This document shows, in pieces, positions 1-5,593 of a stretch of DNA of 5,833 bases. Location of the stretch: the NCBI GenBank assembly GCA_947174725.1, contig CAMWKA010000135.1, positions 1-5,833 on the forward strand, given 5' to 3'. Source of the DNA: an uncultured Lachnospiraceae bacterium. Its GTDB lineage: Bacteria > Bacillota > Clostridia > Lachnospirales > Lachnospiraceae. Each line of letters opens with the position of its first letter. The stretch's first letter is position 1. Made by a program: the position numbers and the translations under genes. The notes under the pieces are model-generated. The model made no database searches. It had not been told where the DNA came from and worked only from the letters and a program-made list of their open reading frames with translations.

Positions 1-292
1 AAAGTTTCCCTTCGTCGTAAGTTCCGATATCGCCCAACAACGTGGCAAGGCTTCCTAAAATGATATCCCAGATGATGGCGCCGTTTAAGAGATTGGCTAA
101 AATACAGCCGATAAATAGTCCGGGGATTGCTGCTGGTGTAAAAATGGGAAGAATCGTAAGCGCTTCGGAAAAGCGGATCTGAATGGCCTGACTTGCCAGC
201 CCTAGACGGTTGGCAAGATCGGTCAGTACGACGTACAATGCAGCAATCAAAGCTGCCTGTACAAGAAACAGTGTCTTGTTTGATGTTTTCAT
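1..292 (-). CDS. queT: QueT family transporter (queuosine-precursor ECF S component), partial at left edge
   Basis: The N-terminal 97 codons are present and the gene runs off the window. The start is ATG at 292, with AAGGAG at 302-307 at suitable spacing. The protein is very hydrophobic: a first membrane segment at about residues 7-27, then the stretch IQIRFSEALTILP (37-49), then APxAIPGLFIGCILANLL-like sequence to residue 69, then IIWDIILGSLATLLG (73-87). This SEALTxLPxFxPxAIPGLFIGCxxAN pattern is what I recognise as the QueT family. Members are membrane S components of ECF transporters thought to import preQ1 or related queuosine precursors, using a shared EcfA/EcfT energising module encoded elsewhere. 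The preQ1-I riboswitch directly upstream supports the assignment independently. The visible end (TYDEGKL) is more acidic than I would expect at this point of the family, but the rest is missing. The gene lies 155 bases downstream of prs in the same direction. Confidence 0.87.
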   Translation of the reverse strand, partial: MKTSNKTLFLVQAALIAALYVVLTDLANRLGLASQAIQIRFSEALTILPIFTPAAIPGLFIGCILANLLNGAIIWDIILGSLATLLGDIGTYDEGKL

Positions 293-301
293 TTTTTTGA
301 T

Positions 302-343
302 CTCCTTAGTTTTGTTTTACGTGAGGATGGTTTCGAACTCACG
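302..343 (-). promoter_or_regulatory. preQ1-I riboswitch overlapping the queT ribosome binding site
   Basis: Read on the minus strand, a perfect 6-bp stem CGTGAG/CTCACG (343-338 and 325-320) closes a 12-base loop TTCGAAACCATC. It is followed by the A-rich tail TAAAACAAAACTAAGGAG (319-302). Stem length, a 12-base loop starting UUC, and a tail of AAAACUAAGG type match the class I preQ1 aptamer, a small H-type pseudoknot in which tail bases fold back into the loop. The last part of the tail is the queT Shine-Dalgarno (AAGGAG, 302-307). The likely mechanism is therefore translational: preQ1 binding stabilises the pseudoknot and hides the ribosome binding site. There is no T-run after the aptamer that would indicate transcription termination. 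The downstream QueT gene is the expected target. I did not model the pseudoknot pairs exactly. Confidence 0.87.
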
Positions 344-345
344 GG

Positions 346-447
346 TATAGATTGAAAAATCTTCGATTTTTCAATCGCGAATTTGTGCCTGCGGCATAGC
401 ACTAAAGTGCATTAAAGTTCGCGAGCTATGGAAAATGCATGGCTATA
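346..447. repeat. 102-bp self-complementary intergenic element (REP/MITE-like or structured RNA candidate)
   Basis: The element fills the space between the prs stop codon (448-450) and the riboswitch. Its ends are TATAG (346-350) and CTATA (443-447), which are mutually inverted. Reading the plus strand there are three consecutive folds. First, a perfect 12-bp hairpin (350-361 with 365-376, loop TTC). Second, a 10-bp stem (375-384 with 415-424) that encloses two small hairpins, TGCC-TGC-GGCA (386-396) and GCAC-TAAA-GTGC (399-410), forming a three-way junction. Third, a 7-bp hairpin (424-430 with 438-444). The two imperfect pairs (382-417 and 427-441) are T-G on the plus strand and A-C on the minus strand. 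No ORF and no terminator-type T-run is present. It could be a small palindromic mobile repeat, a structured RNA, or a processing/decay barrier at the 3' end of the prs message. I cannot test whether it recurs in the genome. Confidence 0.6.
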
Positions 448-1635
448 TTATGAATGATCAGCCTTATATTGATTGACCAGCGTCTGGATACGCTCGCTGG
501 GATTCAAAAAATCACTGATGGAAGCGTCATGATTCAAGGTGTCGATCAGATAAGCGATATATTTGCTCATGTCGCAGGTTGCATACCAAGGGCTGTCCAA
601 TAATTCAGGGGTCTGATAAATCAAGTTTGTGGTGAGGACTTTTGTGATCAGGCCTTTCTCATAGGCTTCATCAAATTTCTTCAGACCGTTAGTGAACAAA
701 CCAAAGGTGGCAAAGACGAAGATTCGGTTCGCGTTGCGGGCTTTCAGTTCGGTAGCTACTTCGATCACACTGTCGCCGGAAGAGATCATATCGTCGATGA
801 TGATCATGTCTTTGCCGGCTACACTGGTGCCGAGGAATTCATGGGCAACGATGGGGTTGCGTCCGTTGACGATCCTTGTATAATCACGTCTCTTATAAAA
901 CATACCCATATCAAGTCCAAGTACGTTGGCAATATAGATGGCGCGTCCCATACCGCCTTCATCAGGGCTGATTACCATCATGTGGTCTGAATCAAGTTTC
1001 AGATCATCAACATTTTTCAGGAGTCCTTTGATAAACTGGTAGGAAGGTTGTACCGTTTCAAATCCGTTTAAGGGGATTGCATTTTGTACGCGTGGGTCGT
1101 GGGCGTCAAAGGTAATAATATTATCCACGCCCATCTGTACCAGTTCCTGCAGTGCAAGCGCGCAGTCCAAAGATTCCCGTGCGCTTCGCTTGTGCTGACG
1201 GCTTTCGTACAGGAACGGCATGATGACCGTGATCCTTCGTGCTTTACCGCCGACGGCAGCGATGATTCGTTTGAGATCCTGATAATGATCATCGGGTGAC
1301 ATATGATTCTGTCTTCCAAACAAGGAATAGGTCAGACTATAATTTCCCACATCAACCAGAAGGTAAAGATCGGTTCCTCTGACAGATTCCATGATGACGC
1401 CTTTGGCTTCGCCGGAGCCAAACCTTGGAACTTTGGCATCCAGTATGTAGCTGTCTCGCTGGTATCCTGCAAAGGAAAGAGTATCTGCGTGGGCATGTTC
1501 CCTCTCGATACGCCATTTGACAAGGTATTGATTGACTTTTTCCCCAAGATGGCGGCAGCCTTCCAGAGGGATGATCCCAAGAGTACCTACCGGAATCGTT
1601 TCCAGATTACGAACTTCCTGTTTACGCATTGGCAT
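448..1635 (-). CDS. prs: Ribose-phosphate pyrophosphokinase (PRPP synthase), long clostridial form
   Basis: The 395-residue cytoplasmic enzyme transfers pyrophosphate from ATP to ribose 5-phosphate, giving PRPP for purine, pyrimidine, histidine, tryptophan and NAD synthesis. Family landmarks are in order: the ATP-site loop region YESRQHKRSARE (143-154), FDAHDPRVQN (176-185, aligning with the usual DLHAxQIQ segment), SPDEGGMGRA (223-232, usual PDxGGxxRA), and the PRPP/ribose-phosphate loop IIIDDMISSGDS (278-289, usual DDMxDTxGT). FATFGLFTNG (308-317) also fits the family. It is about 80 residues longer than classical bacterial Prs (about 315), mainly through an N-terminal extension and a longer C-terminus. 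The motifs are divergent, as in a lineage-specific class. ATG at 1635 is chosen because GAGGAA lies 8 bases upstream; Met3 would be spaced too far. It is the third gene of the dnaD-dnaC-prs run, 58 bases after dnaC. Its TAA stop directly abuts the folded element at 346-447. Confidence 0.93.
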   Translation of the reverse strand: MPMRKQEVRNLETIPVGTLGIIPLEGCRHLGEKVNQYLVKWRIEREHAHADTLSFAGYQRDSYILDAKVPRFGSGEAKGVIMESVRGTDLYLLVDVGNYSLTYSLFGRQNHMSPDDHYQDLKRIIAAVGGKARRITVIMPFLYESRQHKRSARESLDCALALQELVQMGVDNIITFDAHDPRVQNAIPLNGFETVQPSYQFIKGLLKNVDDLKLDSDHMMVISPDEGGMGRAIYIANVLGLDMGMFYKRRDYTRIVNGRNPIVAHEFLGTSVAGKDMIIIDDMISSGDSVIEVATELKARNANRIFVFATFGLFTNGLKKFDEAYEKGLITKVLTTNLIYQTPELLDSPWYATCDMSKYIAYLIDTLNHDASISDFLNPSERIQTLVNQYKADHS

Positions 1636-1693
1636 GTGATGTGTTCCTCGCTTTCTGAATTTGCATTGTGAAATGTTTATAATATCAAGTTGT

Positions 1694-2671
1694 TCAACTG
1701 TTCCTTCTTTGTTGGATGCGAATATCTGTTCCGGTAAGTTTCAGCATTTCATAGTTCTTAAAAACGCGGGAAAATATACGGTCAGAGTAATGGCTTCTGA
1801 TTTCATCCAGAGTAGTAAAATTAGTGGATATGATCACTGCCTTGCGGTTGCACATACGTTCATTCACAATGTTGAACAGATGCGACTTTGTAAATTCCGT
1901 GGCATATTCCGTTCCCAGATCATCAATAATCAAAAGATCAGAATGGTAAAGCGCGTCAAGCAGTTGGTCAGACAGTTCTTTCGTATACATTTTGGAAGAA
2001 ATATTTTCAAACAGCCTGATTGCACTGAAATAAATTACAAATTTACCCTGATCAATCAATTCTTTTGCGACGCAGTCGGAAAGAAAAGATTTTCCCGTAC
2101 CTACTGTACCATAAAAGAGGAGATTGCGGTAGTCCGAATCGAAGTTATTTATGAAATTTTTACAAGTTGCCACAGCAAGTTGAAACCGCTCCAGATCATC
2201 TCCCTGGTAATAATCATAGGAAAGATGGGAAAAATTGTTGGTTTCAAGGAGATCGCGTATCTGAGAGGCGTCATATAAAAGTTCCACTTCCAATCTGCGA
2301 AAGCAGGAGCATTTTTTGCCGTCAACATATCCGGTATCCCGGCAGATCTCGCAGGTATAGTGCGGTTCCAGATAATCCTTAGGATATCCGGCGTCTGTAA
2401 GGAGCTGTATTTTTAATGATCTCATATGTTCCAGTTTCTGGTGAAATGCATCCAGTAGATCTTTTTGAGACGGCTGCCGACCGCTCTGAGGATCCAGAAG
2501 TATGCGGGCATGCTCCATAGAAGTAGCAATAATCTGCTGATCAAGTTCCTGAAATTCGGGAATCTTTTGGTAAATTTCCGCCTTGCGCTGTACAAGCTGA
2601 TGATCATTTTCTGCCCGGCGTTTCTCGTAGGTACGGCTGATAAAGTTATATTGTTGATTGGTTAAAGGCAT
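1694..2671 (-). CDS. dnaC: DnaC/DnaI-type helicase loader, AAA+ ATPase with N-terminal zinc site
   Basis: A 325-residue protein predicted to load the replicative helicase onto DNA during replication initiation and restart. Residues 1-100 are helical and charged, consistent with a helicase-binding N-terminus. A cysteine cluster CEIC...CSC (C107, C110, C121, C123) matches the zinc-binding module of Gram-positive DnaI-like loaders. The AAA+ domain follows: Walker A GTVGTGKS (188-195), Walker B LLIIDDLG (246-253), sensor-1-like ISTN (281-284), and an arginine-containing SDRIFSRVF (296-304) where an arginine finger is expected. ATG at 2671 has AAGGAG at 2678-2683, six bases away. The gene starts 20 bases after dnaD, so the two are almost certainly co-transcribed and form a primosome pair. 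Length is close to B. subtilis DnaI (about 311). The symbol follows E. coli and COG usage; in B. subtilis naming this role is DnaI. An IS-linked IstB-like ATPase is less likely, because no transposase is nearby and the zinc-bearing N-terminus is present. Confidence 0.92.
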   Translation of the reverse strand: MPLTNQQYNFISRTYEKRRAENDHQLVQRKAEIYQKIPEFQELDQQIIATSMEHARILLDPQSGRQPSQKDLLDAFHQKLEHMRSLKIQLLTDAGYPKDYLEPHYTCEICRDTGYVDGKKCSCFRRLEVELLYDASQIRDLLETNNFSHLSYDYYQGDDLERFQLAVATCKNFINNFDSDYRNLLFYGTVGTGKSFLSDCVAKELIDQGKFVIYFSAIRLFENISSKMYTKELSDQLLDALYHSDLLIIDDLGTEYATEFTKSHLFNIVNERMCNRKAVIISTNFTTLDEIRSHYSDRIFSRVFKNYEMLKLTGTDIRIQQRRNS

Positions 2672-2691
2672 GAAAAACTCCTTTTTCCGGT

Positions 2692-3780
2692 TTAATTACC
2701 GGTCAACGCTTTTTTTGCTTTCTCTAATGCGACAGCTTCCAATTCGGCAAAGTCATAGTCGTGCTGTTCGATATTGCAGAAGGAACCGGATGGTTTCTTC
2801 GAGGATGCGTAAGCGGATTGGCGGACGGTATTGTTTTTGGATTTCCGTACTGCTTCAGCAGCGTTTAACTCCTTTAGGGACCGGATGTTGTCATTGTGCC
2901 AGGATTCCAAGATGGAATTGGCATAGGAAAAACGGTTTGTGTCTGTTTTCATGACAGTGCGGTTGCAGGCTTCTTCGATCAACTCCATAGAATAAGCACA
3001 TTCCACGACCCAGCGGTTGATATATTCCTGCTCTTTTTTTGCGGGAAGTCCCTGTTTCCCAAGCAGTTTCATGATTTCAATGCAGGTATTCTGGTCAAGG
3101 GCGGTGCGCTGCGCCTGTTGGAAGGATTTCGCCTGTTTGATATTGATGATGCCTGCTTCATACCAGTGGATGGCGGTCTGCTCTATAGCGCGGAAGCTTT
3201 TCTGACCTTGTCCGATGCAGTATTGCAGAAGGTAATCCGTCAGATCCAGTCCAAAACCAAGACGGTCGTAGATAAACAGAAGTGTCTTGACTTCCGGACC
3301 GCTGATGGTACGTCTGGTATATTGCTGCGCAGCAAACAGAAGCTGGTTGCTTTCGGGATTCTCCTGAAAGGCTGCAATATCTTCTAAAGTATACGCATTT
3401 TTTTCGGCAGCATAATCCAAGGAAACCGACTTTGGTTTGTCGGGAACGACTTCCAGAATGGGAGGTTCTGCAGGGGGTTCTACCGGAGAAGGAATGCACA
3501 ACCGGATGCCTGTGATGTTCTGACGGCAGTCATAATCAATAGAAAGCAGATGCAGTTTTTCCCAATAGGCAAGCGCACGGATAATGTCCTTTTCCGTGTG
3601 ATTAAATTTATCTGCGATTTCAGCGATATCAGTAGGAAGGTTGGCGCTGACCATGCGGAGCAGATAAAGATATACCTTGATCTGTGCGTCGTTGGCATCC
3701 TTCATGTACTGATCAATGAAACGATTAGATAACACCGTGTATCCGTCAGCGGAATCCGATGTGATGTTTAATGGTATCAT
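2692..3780 (-). CDS. dnaD: DnaD domain replication initiation protein with two DnaD-type domains
   Basis: A 362-residue primosomal protein expected to bind DNA, remodel it, and recruit the helicase loader encoded next door. In numbering from ATG 3780, residues about 15-95 resemble a winged-helix N-domain (helices around AQIKVYLYLLRMVS and the IAEIADKF recognition region). A proline-rich linker follows at about 97-117. A first DnaD/DnaB_2-like domain (about 130-212) ends in TAIHWYEAGI. A second (about 233-305) ends in YANSILESWHNDNI, which matches the DnaD motif YxxxIxxxWxxxxI (Y286, I290, W294, I299). The C-terminal tail contains QHDYDFAELE (about 339-348), a tail I associate with clostridial DnaD proteins. 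The longest open frame begins at TTG 3807 but has no ribosome binding site; ATG 3780 has GGAGAG at 3786-3791, seven bases away. It is longer than B. subtilis DnaD (about 232) because of the duplicated domain. It is first in the operon and has its own promoter. Confidence 0.88.
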   Translation of the reverse strand: MIPLNITSDSADGYTVLSNRFIDQYMKDANDAQIKVYLYLLRMVSANLPTDIAEIADKFNHTEKDIIRALAYWEKLHLLSIDYDCRQNITGIRLCIPSPVEPPAEPPILEVVPDKPKSVSLDYAAEKNAYTLEDIAAFQENPESNQLLFAAQQYTRRTISGPEVKTLLFIYDRLGFGLDLTDYLLQYCIGQGQKSFRAIEQTAIHWYEAGIINIKQAKSFQQAQRTALDQNTCIEIMKLLGKQGLPAKKEQEYINRWVVECAYSMELIEEACNRTVMKTDTNRFSYANSILESWHNDNIRSLKELNAAEAVRKSKNNTVRQSAYASSKKPSGSFCNIEQHDYDFAELEAVALEKAKKALTGN

Positions 3781-3785
3781 GTTTA

Positions 3786-3791
3786 CTCTCC
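3786..3791 (-). promoter_or_regulatory. Ribosome binding site deciding the dnaD start
   Basis: GGAGAG on the minus strand lies seven bases before ATG 3780. The alternative in-frame start, TTG at 3807, is preceded by pyrimidine-rich sequence (TTCCCTCT) with no Shine-Dalgarno, so the ATG is preferred. Confidence 0.8.
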
Positions 3792-3799
3792 ATGCGATA

Positions 3800-3817
3800 A
3801 CTTCCAAAGAGGGAAGT
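3800..3817 (-). other. Small hairpin in the dnaD 5' leader
   Basis: On the minus strand ACTTCC (3817-3812) and GGAAGT (3805-3800) form a perfect 6-bp stem with a 6-base loop, CTCTTT. It sits in the predicted leader eight bases upstream of the dnaD ribosome binding site. There is no T-run, so it is not a terminator. It might influence mRNA stability or translation, but there is no direct sign of a regulatory role. Confidence 0.4.
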
Positions 3818-3840
3818 CAGGTTACGATCTTTGTATGAAA

Positions 3841-3868
3841 ATTATATCACATCGAAATAAAAAATCAA
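3841..3868 (-). promoter_or_regulatory. Sigma-A type promoter for dnaD-dnaC-prs
   Basis: On the minus strand the -35 is TTGATT (3868-3863), the spacer is 16 bases, and the -10 is a perfect TATAAT (3846-3841). TG sits one base before the -10, giving an extended -10 (TGATATAAT). Transcription should start near 3834, about 50 bases before the dnaD ATG. The DnaA-box-like sites at 3917-3943 lie about 50 bases upstream of the -35, where an activator or a DNA-wrapping protein could act. Confidence 0.75.
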
Positions 3869-3916
3869 TAGCCGCAAATGGCCGGGAAGCCTTATTTTAT
3901 AGGGATTTCAAGGGGA

Positions 3917-3943
3917 TGTGGATATTGTGGATATTGTGAATAG
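3917..3943 (-). promoter_or_regulatory. Three tandem DnaA-box-like 9-mers
   Basis: Plus-strand 9-mers follow each other with no gap: TGTGGATAT (3917-3925), TGTGGATAT (3926-3934), TGTGAATAG (3935-3943). On the minus strand these read ATATCCACA twice and CTATTCACA. Each differs from the DnaA consensus TTATNCACA only at the first base. Nine-base phasing would allow head-to-tail DnaA binding. They lie upstream of the dnaD promoter. Confidence 0.65.
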
Positions 3944-3945
3944 GA

Positions 3946-3976
3946 CATCGACATAATATGTAGAAATTTGTCGATG
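3946..3976. repeat. 8-bp perfect inverted repeat next to the DnaA-box group
   Basis: CATCGACA (3946-3953) and TGTCGATG (3969-3976) are perfect inverted arms around a 15-base AT-rich centre. With a 2-base bulge the stem can be lengthened by AGGA (3942-3945) with TCCT. On the plus strand a CTTTTTTC tract follows, but no plus-strand gene ends here. A protein-binding dyad is as likely as a hairpin. Confidence 0.45.
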
Positions 3977-4042
3977 GATCCTCTTTTTTCAAGGAATAAT
4001 TCAACTTGTTTTTTGGAAGAAAGCAATGTTATGTAAACAAAA

Positions 4043-4051
4043 ATATCCACA
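4043..4051 (+). promoter_or_regulatory. Single DnaA-box-like site, opposite orientation
   Basis: ATATCCACA on the plus strand, one mismatch (first base) from TTATNCACA, inverted relative to the groups at 3917-3943 and 4082-4099. It is flanked by A/T-rich sequence (roughly 3981-4060) that could melt easily. Confidence 0.5.
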
Positions 4052-4081
4052 TTTTTATCAGTCGCAATGGACGTTTAAAGA

Positions 4082-4099
4082 TGTAGATATTGTGGATAA
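4082..4099 (-). promoter_or_regulatory. Two tandem DnaA-box-like sites, one a perfect consensus
   Basis: Plus-strand TGTGGATAA (4091-4099) is the exact complement of the consensus DnaA box TTATCCACA. It is immediately preceded by TGTAGATAT (4082-4090), which has two mismatches, again with 9-base phasing. The perfect box ends one base from the murC stop codon. Together with the other sites it makes six 9-mers in 183 bases of the murC-dnaD gap. Confidence 0.65.
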
Positions 4100-4100
4100 G

Positions 4101-5480
4101 TTATTTGCCAAGAAGAGATTCGCCGATTTTTACTACATCACCGGCTCCCATAGTTATCAACAGATCCCCTTCGCTGCAATTTTGTAAAATAAAATTTTCA
4201 ATGTCATCAAACAGAGGATAATAATAACATTTTGTGCCCAGAGCATCCAGTTTATTTTTTAAGTCTTTTGAGGAGATGCCGATGGTGTTTTTCTCTCTGG
4301 CCGCATAGATATCGGTCAGAATCACGAGATCTGCCATGGAAAGAGCCTTGGCAAAATCATCTAAAAACGCATGGGTGCGCGTATAGGTGTGGGGTTGGAA
4401 AACGCATACAAGGCGTTTGTGGGGATAGCCTTTTGCAGCGTCCAGAGTAGCGCGGATCTCCGTAGGATGGTGCGCGTAATCGTCAATGATAGTGATGCCG
4501 CCAATCTCTCCTTTGTATTCAAACCGCCGGTCTGTTCCGCTGAAGGAGGACAGTCCTTTCTTGATCGTCGGTATGTCAAATCCTAAAAGTTCCGACAGAG
4601 CGATGGCCGAAAGAGAATTATATACATTGTGGATGCCGACCACGGATAGTTGTATGGATTCGGGGGCGCTGTCCGGATGGTGGAGTACATAGGAAGCGCA
4701 GCCATTTTCTGAAAAAGTAATATCAGAAGGATAATAGTCGCTTTGGCTGGTACTGCCAAAGGTGATGATCCTGCAGGAAAGTCCTTCTGTAATTTCATCA
4801 AGACGTTCGATATCTCCGTTGATGATTAGTGTGCCATCTGCCGGAAGCAGCGATGCGAAACGATGGAAAGAATTGCGGATGTCATTAATATCTTTAAAAA
4901 AGTCCATATGGTCTTCTTCTATATTAAGTATGATGGCAAGCTTTGGAAAAAAGCTTAAGTAGCTGTTCGTGTACTCACAGGCTTCCGTGACAAAATATTC
5001 CGAATGTCCTATCCGCAGGTTGCCGCCGATGGTTTTTAAGATTCCTCCAATAGAAAGTGTGGGATCCGTGTCCGCGGTAAGCAGGATCTCCGAAACCATG
5101 GAAGTTGTTGTGGTTTTTCCGTGGGTGCCGCTGATGGCAATAGGGATCTGATAATTTAACATGAGCTGTCCTAACAGTTCGGCACGGCTCAGGGTAGGAA
5201 TGTTGCGACGATGGACTTCAACAAACTCAGGATTATCCTCCCGGATCGCCGCGGTATAGACAACAAGATCTATGCCGTCTTTGATATTGTCGGCACGCTG
5301 CCCGTAATATATCACTGCTCCGAGGGATTCCAGATGATTCGTCAGAGGGGAGGACTGGCTGTCAGAACCGCTGATCGTAAATCCTCTGGATAAAAGAATC
5401 TCTGCCAGGCCGCTCATGCTGATGCCGCCGATCCCGATGAAGTGAACGTGGATGGGGCTCTTAAAATCAATTTGATACAT
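4101..5480 (-). CDS. murC: UDP-N-acetylmuramate--L-alanine ligase
   Basis: A 459-residue cytoplasmic Mur ligase that joins L-alanine to UDP-MurNAc using ATP, the first amino acid step of peptidoglycan stem-peptide synthesis. The N-terminal Rossmann-like domain has HFIGIGGISMSGLAE (13-27), typical of MurC binding the UDP-sugar. The central ATPase domain has P-loop SGTHGKTTTT (117-126), EACEY (166-170), NIEEDHMDFF (186-195) and GIHNVYN (282-288). The C-terminal domain has RRFEYKG (318-324), DDYAHHPTEI (333-342), FQPHTYTRT (361-369), DIYAAREK (390-397) and TMGAGD (443-448). DDYAHHPTEI with the GIGGIGMS-like start separates MurC from MurD, MurE and MurF. Length is normal (about 455-490). ATG at 5480 is used; AAGGAG at 5493-5498 is rather far (12 bases), but there is no better in-frame start. 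No other mur or division gene is visible beside it, and no convincing terminator follows before dnaD. Confidence 0.97.
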   Translation of the reverse strand: MYQIDFKSPIHVHFIGIGGISMSGLAEILLSRGFTISGSDSQSSPLTNHLESLGAVIYYGQRADNIKDGIDLVVYTAAIREDNPEFVEVHRRNIPTLSRAELLGQLMLNYQIPIAISGTHGKTTTTSMVSEILLTADTDPTLSIGGILKTIGGNLRIGHSEYFVTEACEYTNSYLSFFPKLAIILNIEEDHMDFFKDINDIRNSFHRFASLLPADGTLIINGDIERLDEITEGLSCRIITFGSTSQSDYYPSDITFSENGCASYVLHHPDSAPESIQLSVVGIHNVYNSLSAIALSELLGFDIPTIKKGLSSFSGTDRRFEYKGEIGGITIIDDYAHHPTEIRATLDAAKGYPHKRLVCVFQPHTYTRTHAFLDDFAKALSMADLVILTDIYAAREKNTIGISSKDLKNKLDALGTKCYYYPLFDDIENFILQNCSEGDLLITMGAGDVVKIGESLLGK

Positions 5481-5548
5481 AGTGCAGATATGCTCCTTCT
5501 TACGATATTCTATACATGATCATTATATTCTTGAAATAGTATTTATTG

Positions 5549-5566
5549 CCTGCTTCGGGTTGCAGG
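5549..5566 (-). other. Hairpin in the murC 5' leader
   Basis: On the minus strand CCTGC (5566-5562) and GCAGG (5553-5549) form a perfect 5-bp GC-rich stem with the 8-base loop AACCCGAA. It lies midway in an approximately 105-base leader between the predicted murC promoter and the ribosome binding site. I do not match it to a known riboswitch or T-box. Confidence 0.35.
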
Positions 5567-5593
5567 ACGATGATTAGATCACCGCTATCATTT

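Noticed and set aside
350..376. The 12-bp hairpin as the prs terminator
   Set aside because: The stem is AT-rich and followed by TATACCC on the minus strand and GCGAA on the plus strand, so neither side has the T-run of an intrinsic terminator.
1303..1671. A 122-codon plus-strand open frame
   Set aside because: It lies antisense across the N-terminal part of prs, with no family resemblance and no supporting signals.
1661..2278. A 205-codon plus-strand open frame
   Set aside because: It is antisense to the clearly conserved dnaC gene, has no recognisable domain, lacks a good ribosome binding site, and its sequence reads as the complement of conserved codons.
2896..3387. A 163-codon plus-strand open frame
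   Set aside because: Antisense shadow of dnaD. Composition is cysteine- and phenylalanine-rich, as expected of a complement frame, and no start signals are present.
3781..3807. TTG start extending DnaD by nine residues
   Set aside because: No Shine-Dalgarno precedes the TTG, whereas ATG 3780 has GGAGAG at ideal distance.
3942..3990. Plus-strand intrinsic terminator (stem followed by CTTTTTTC)
   Set aside because: The stem has a bulge and a 15-base loop, and no plus-strand gene precedes it. On the minus strand, where transcription runs, there is no T-run.
3917..4099. This gap being the chromosomal oriC
   Set aside because: Not claimed as such: dnaA, dnaN, rpmH and other usual oriC neighbours are absent from the window, and the boxes mostly deviate at the first base. 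A regulatory or titration role is more economical.
5522..5527. A second TATAAT upstream of murC as a promoter -10
   Set aside because: No acceptable -35 hexamer at 16-18 bases upstream, and the start would leave a very short leader. The pair at 5594-5621 is better.
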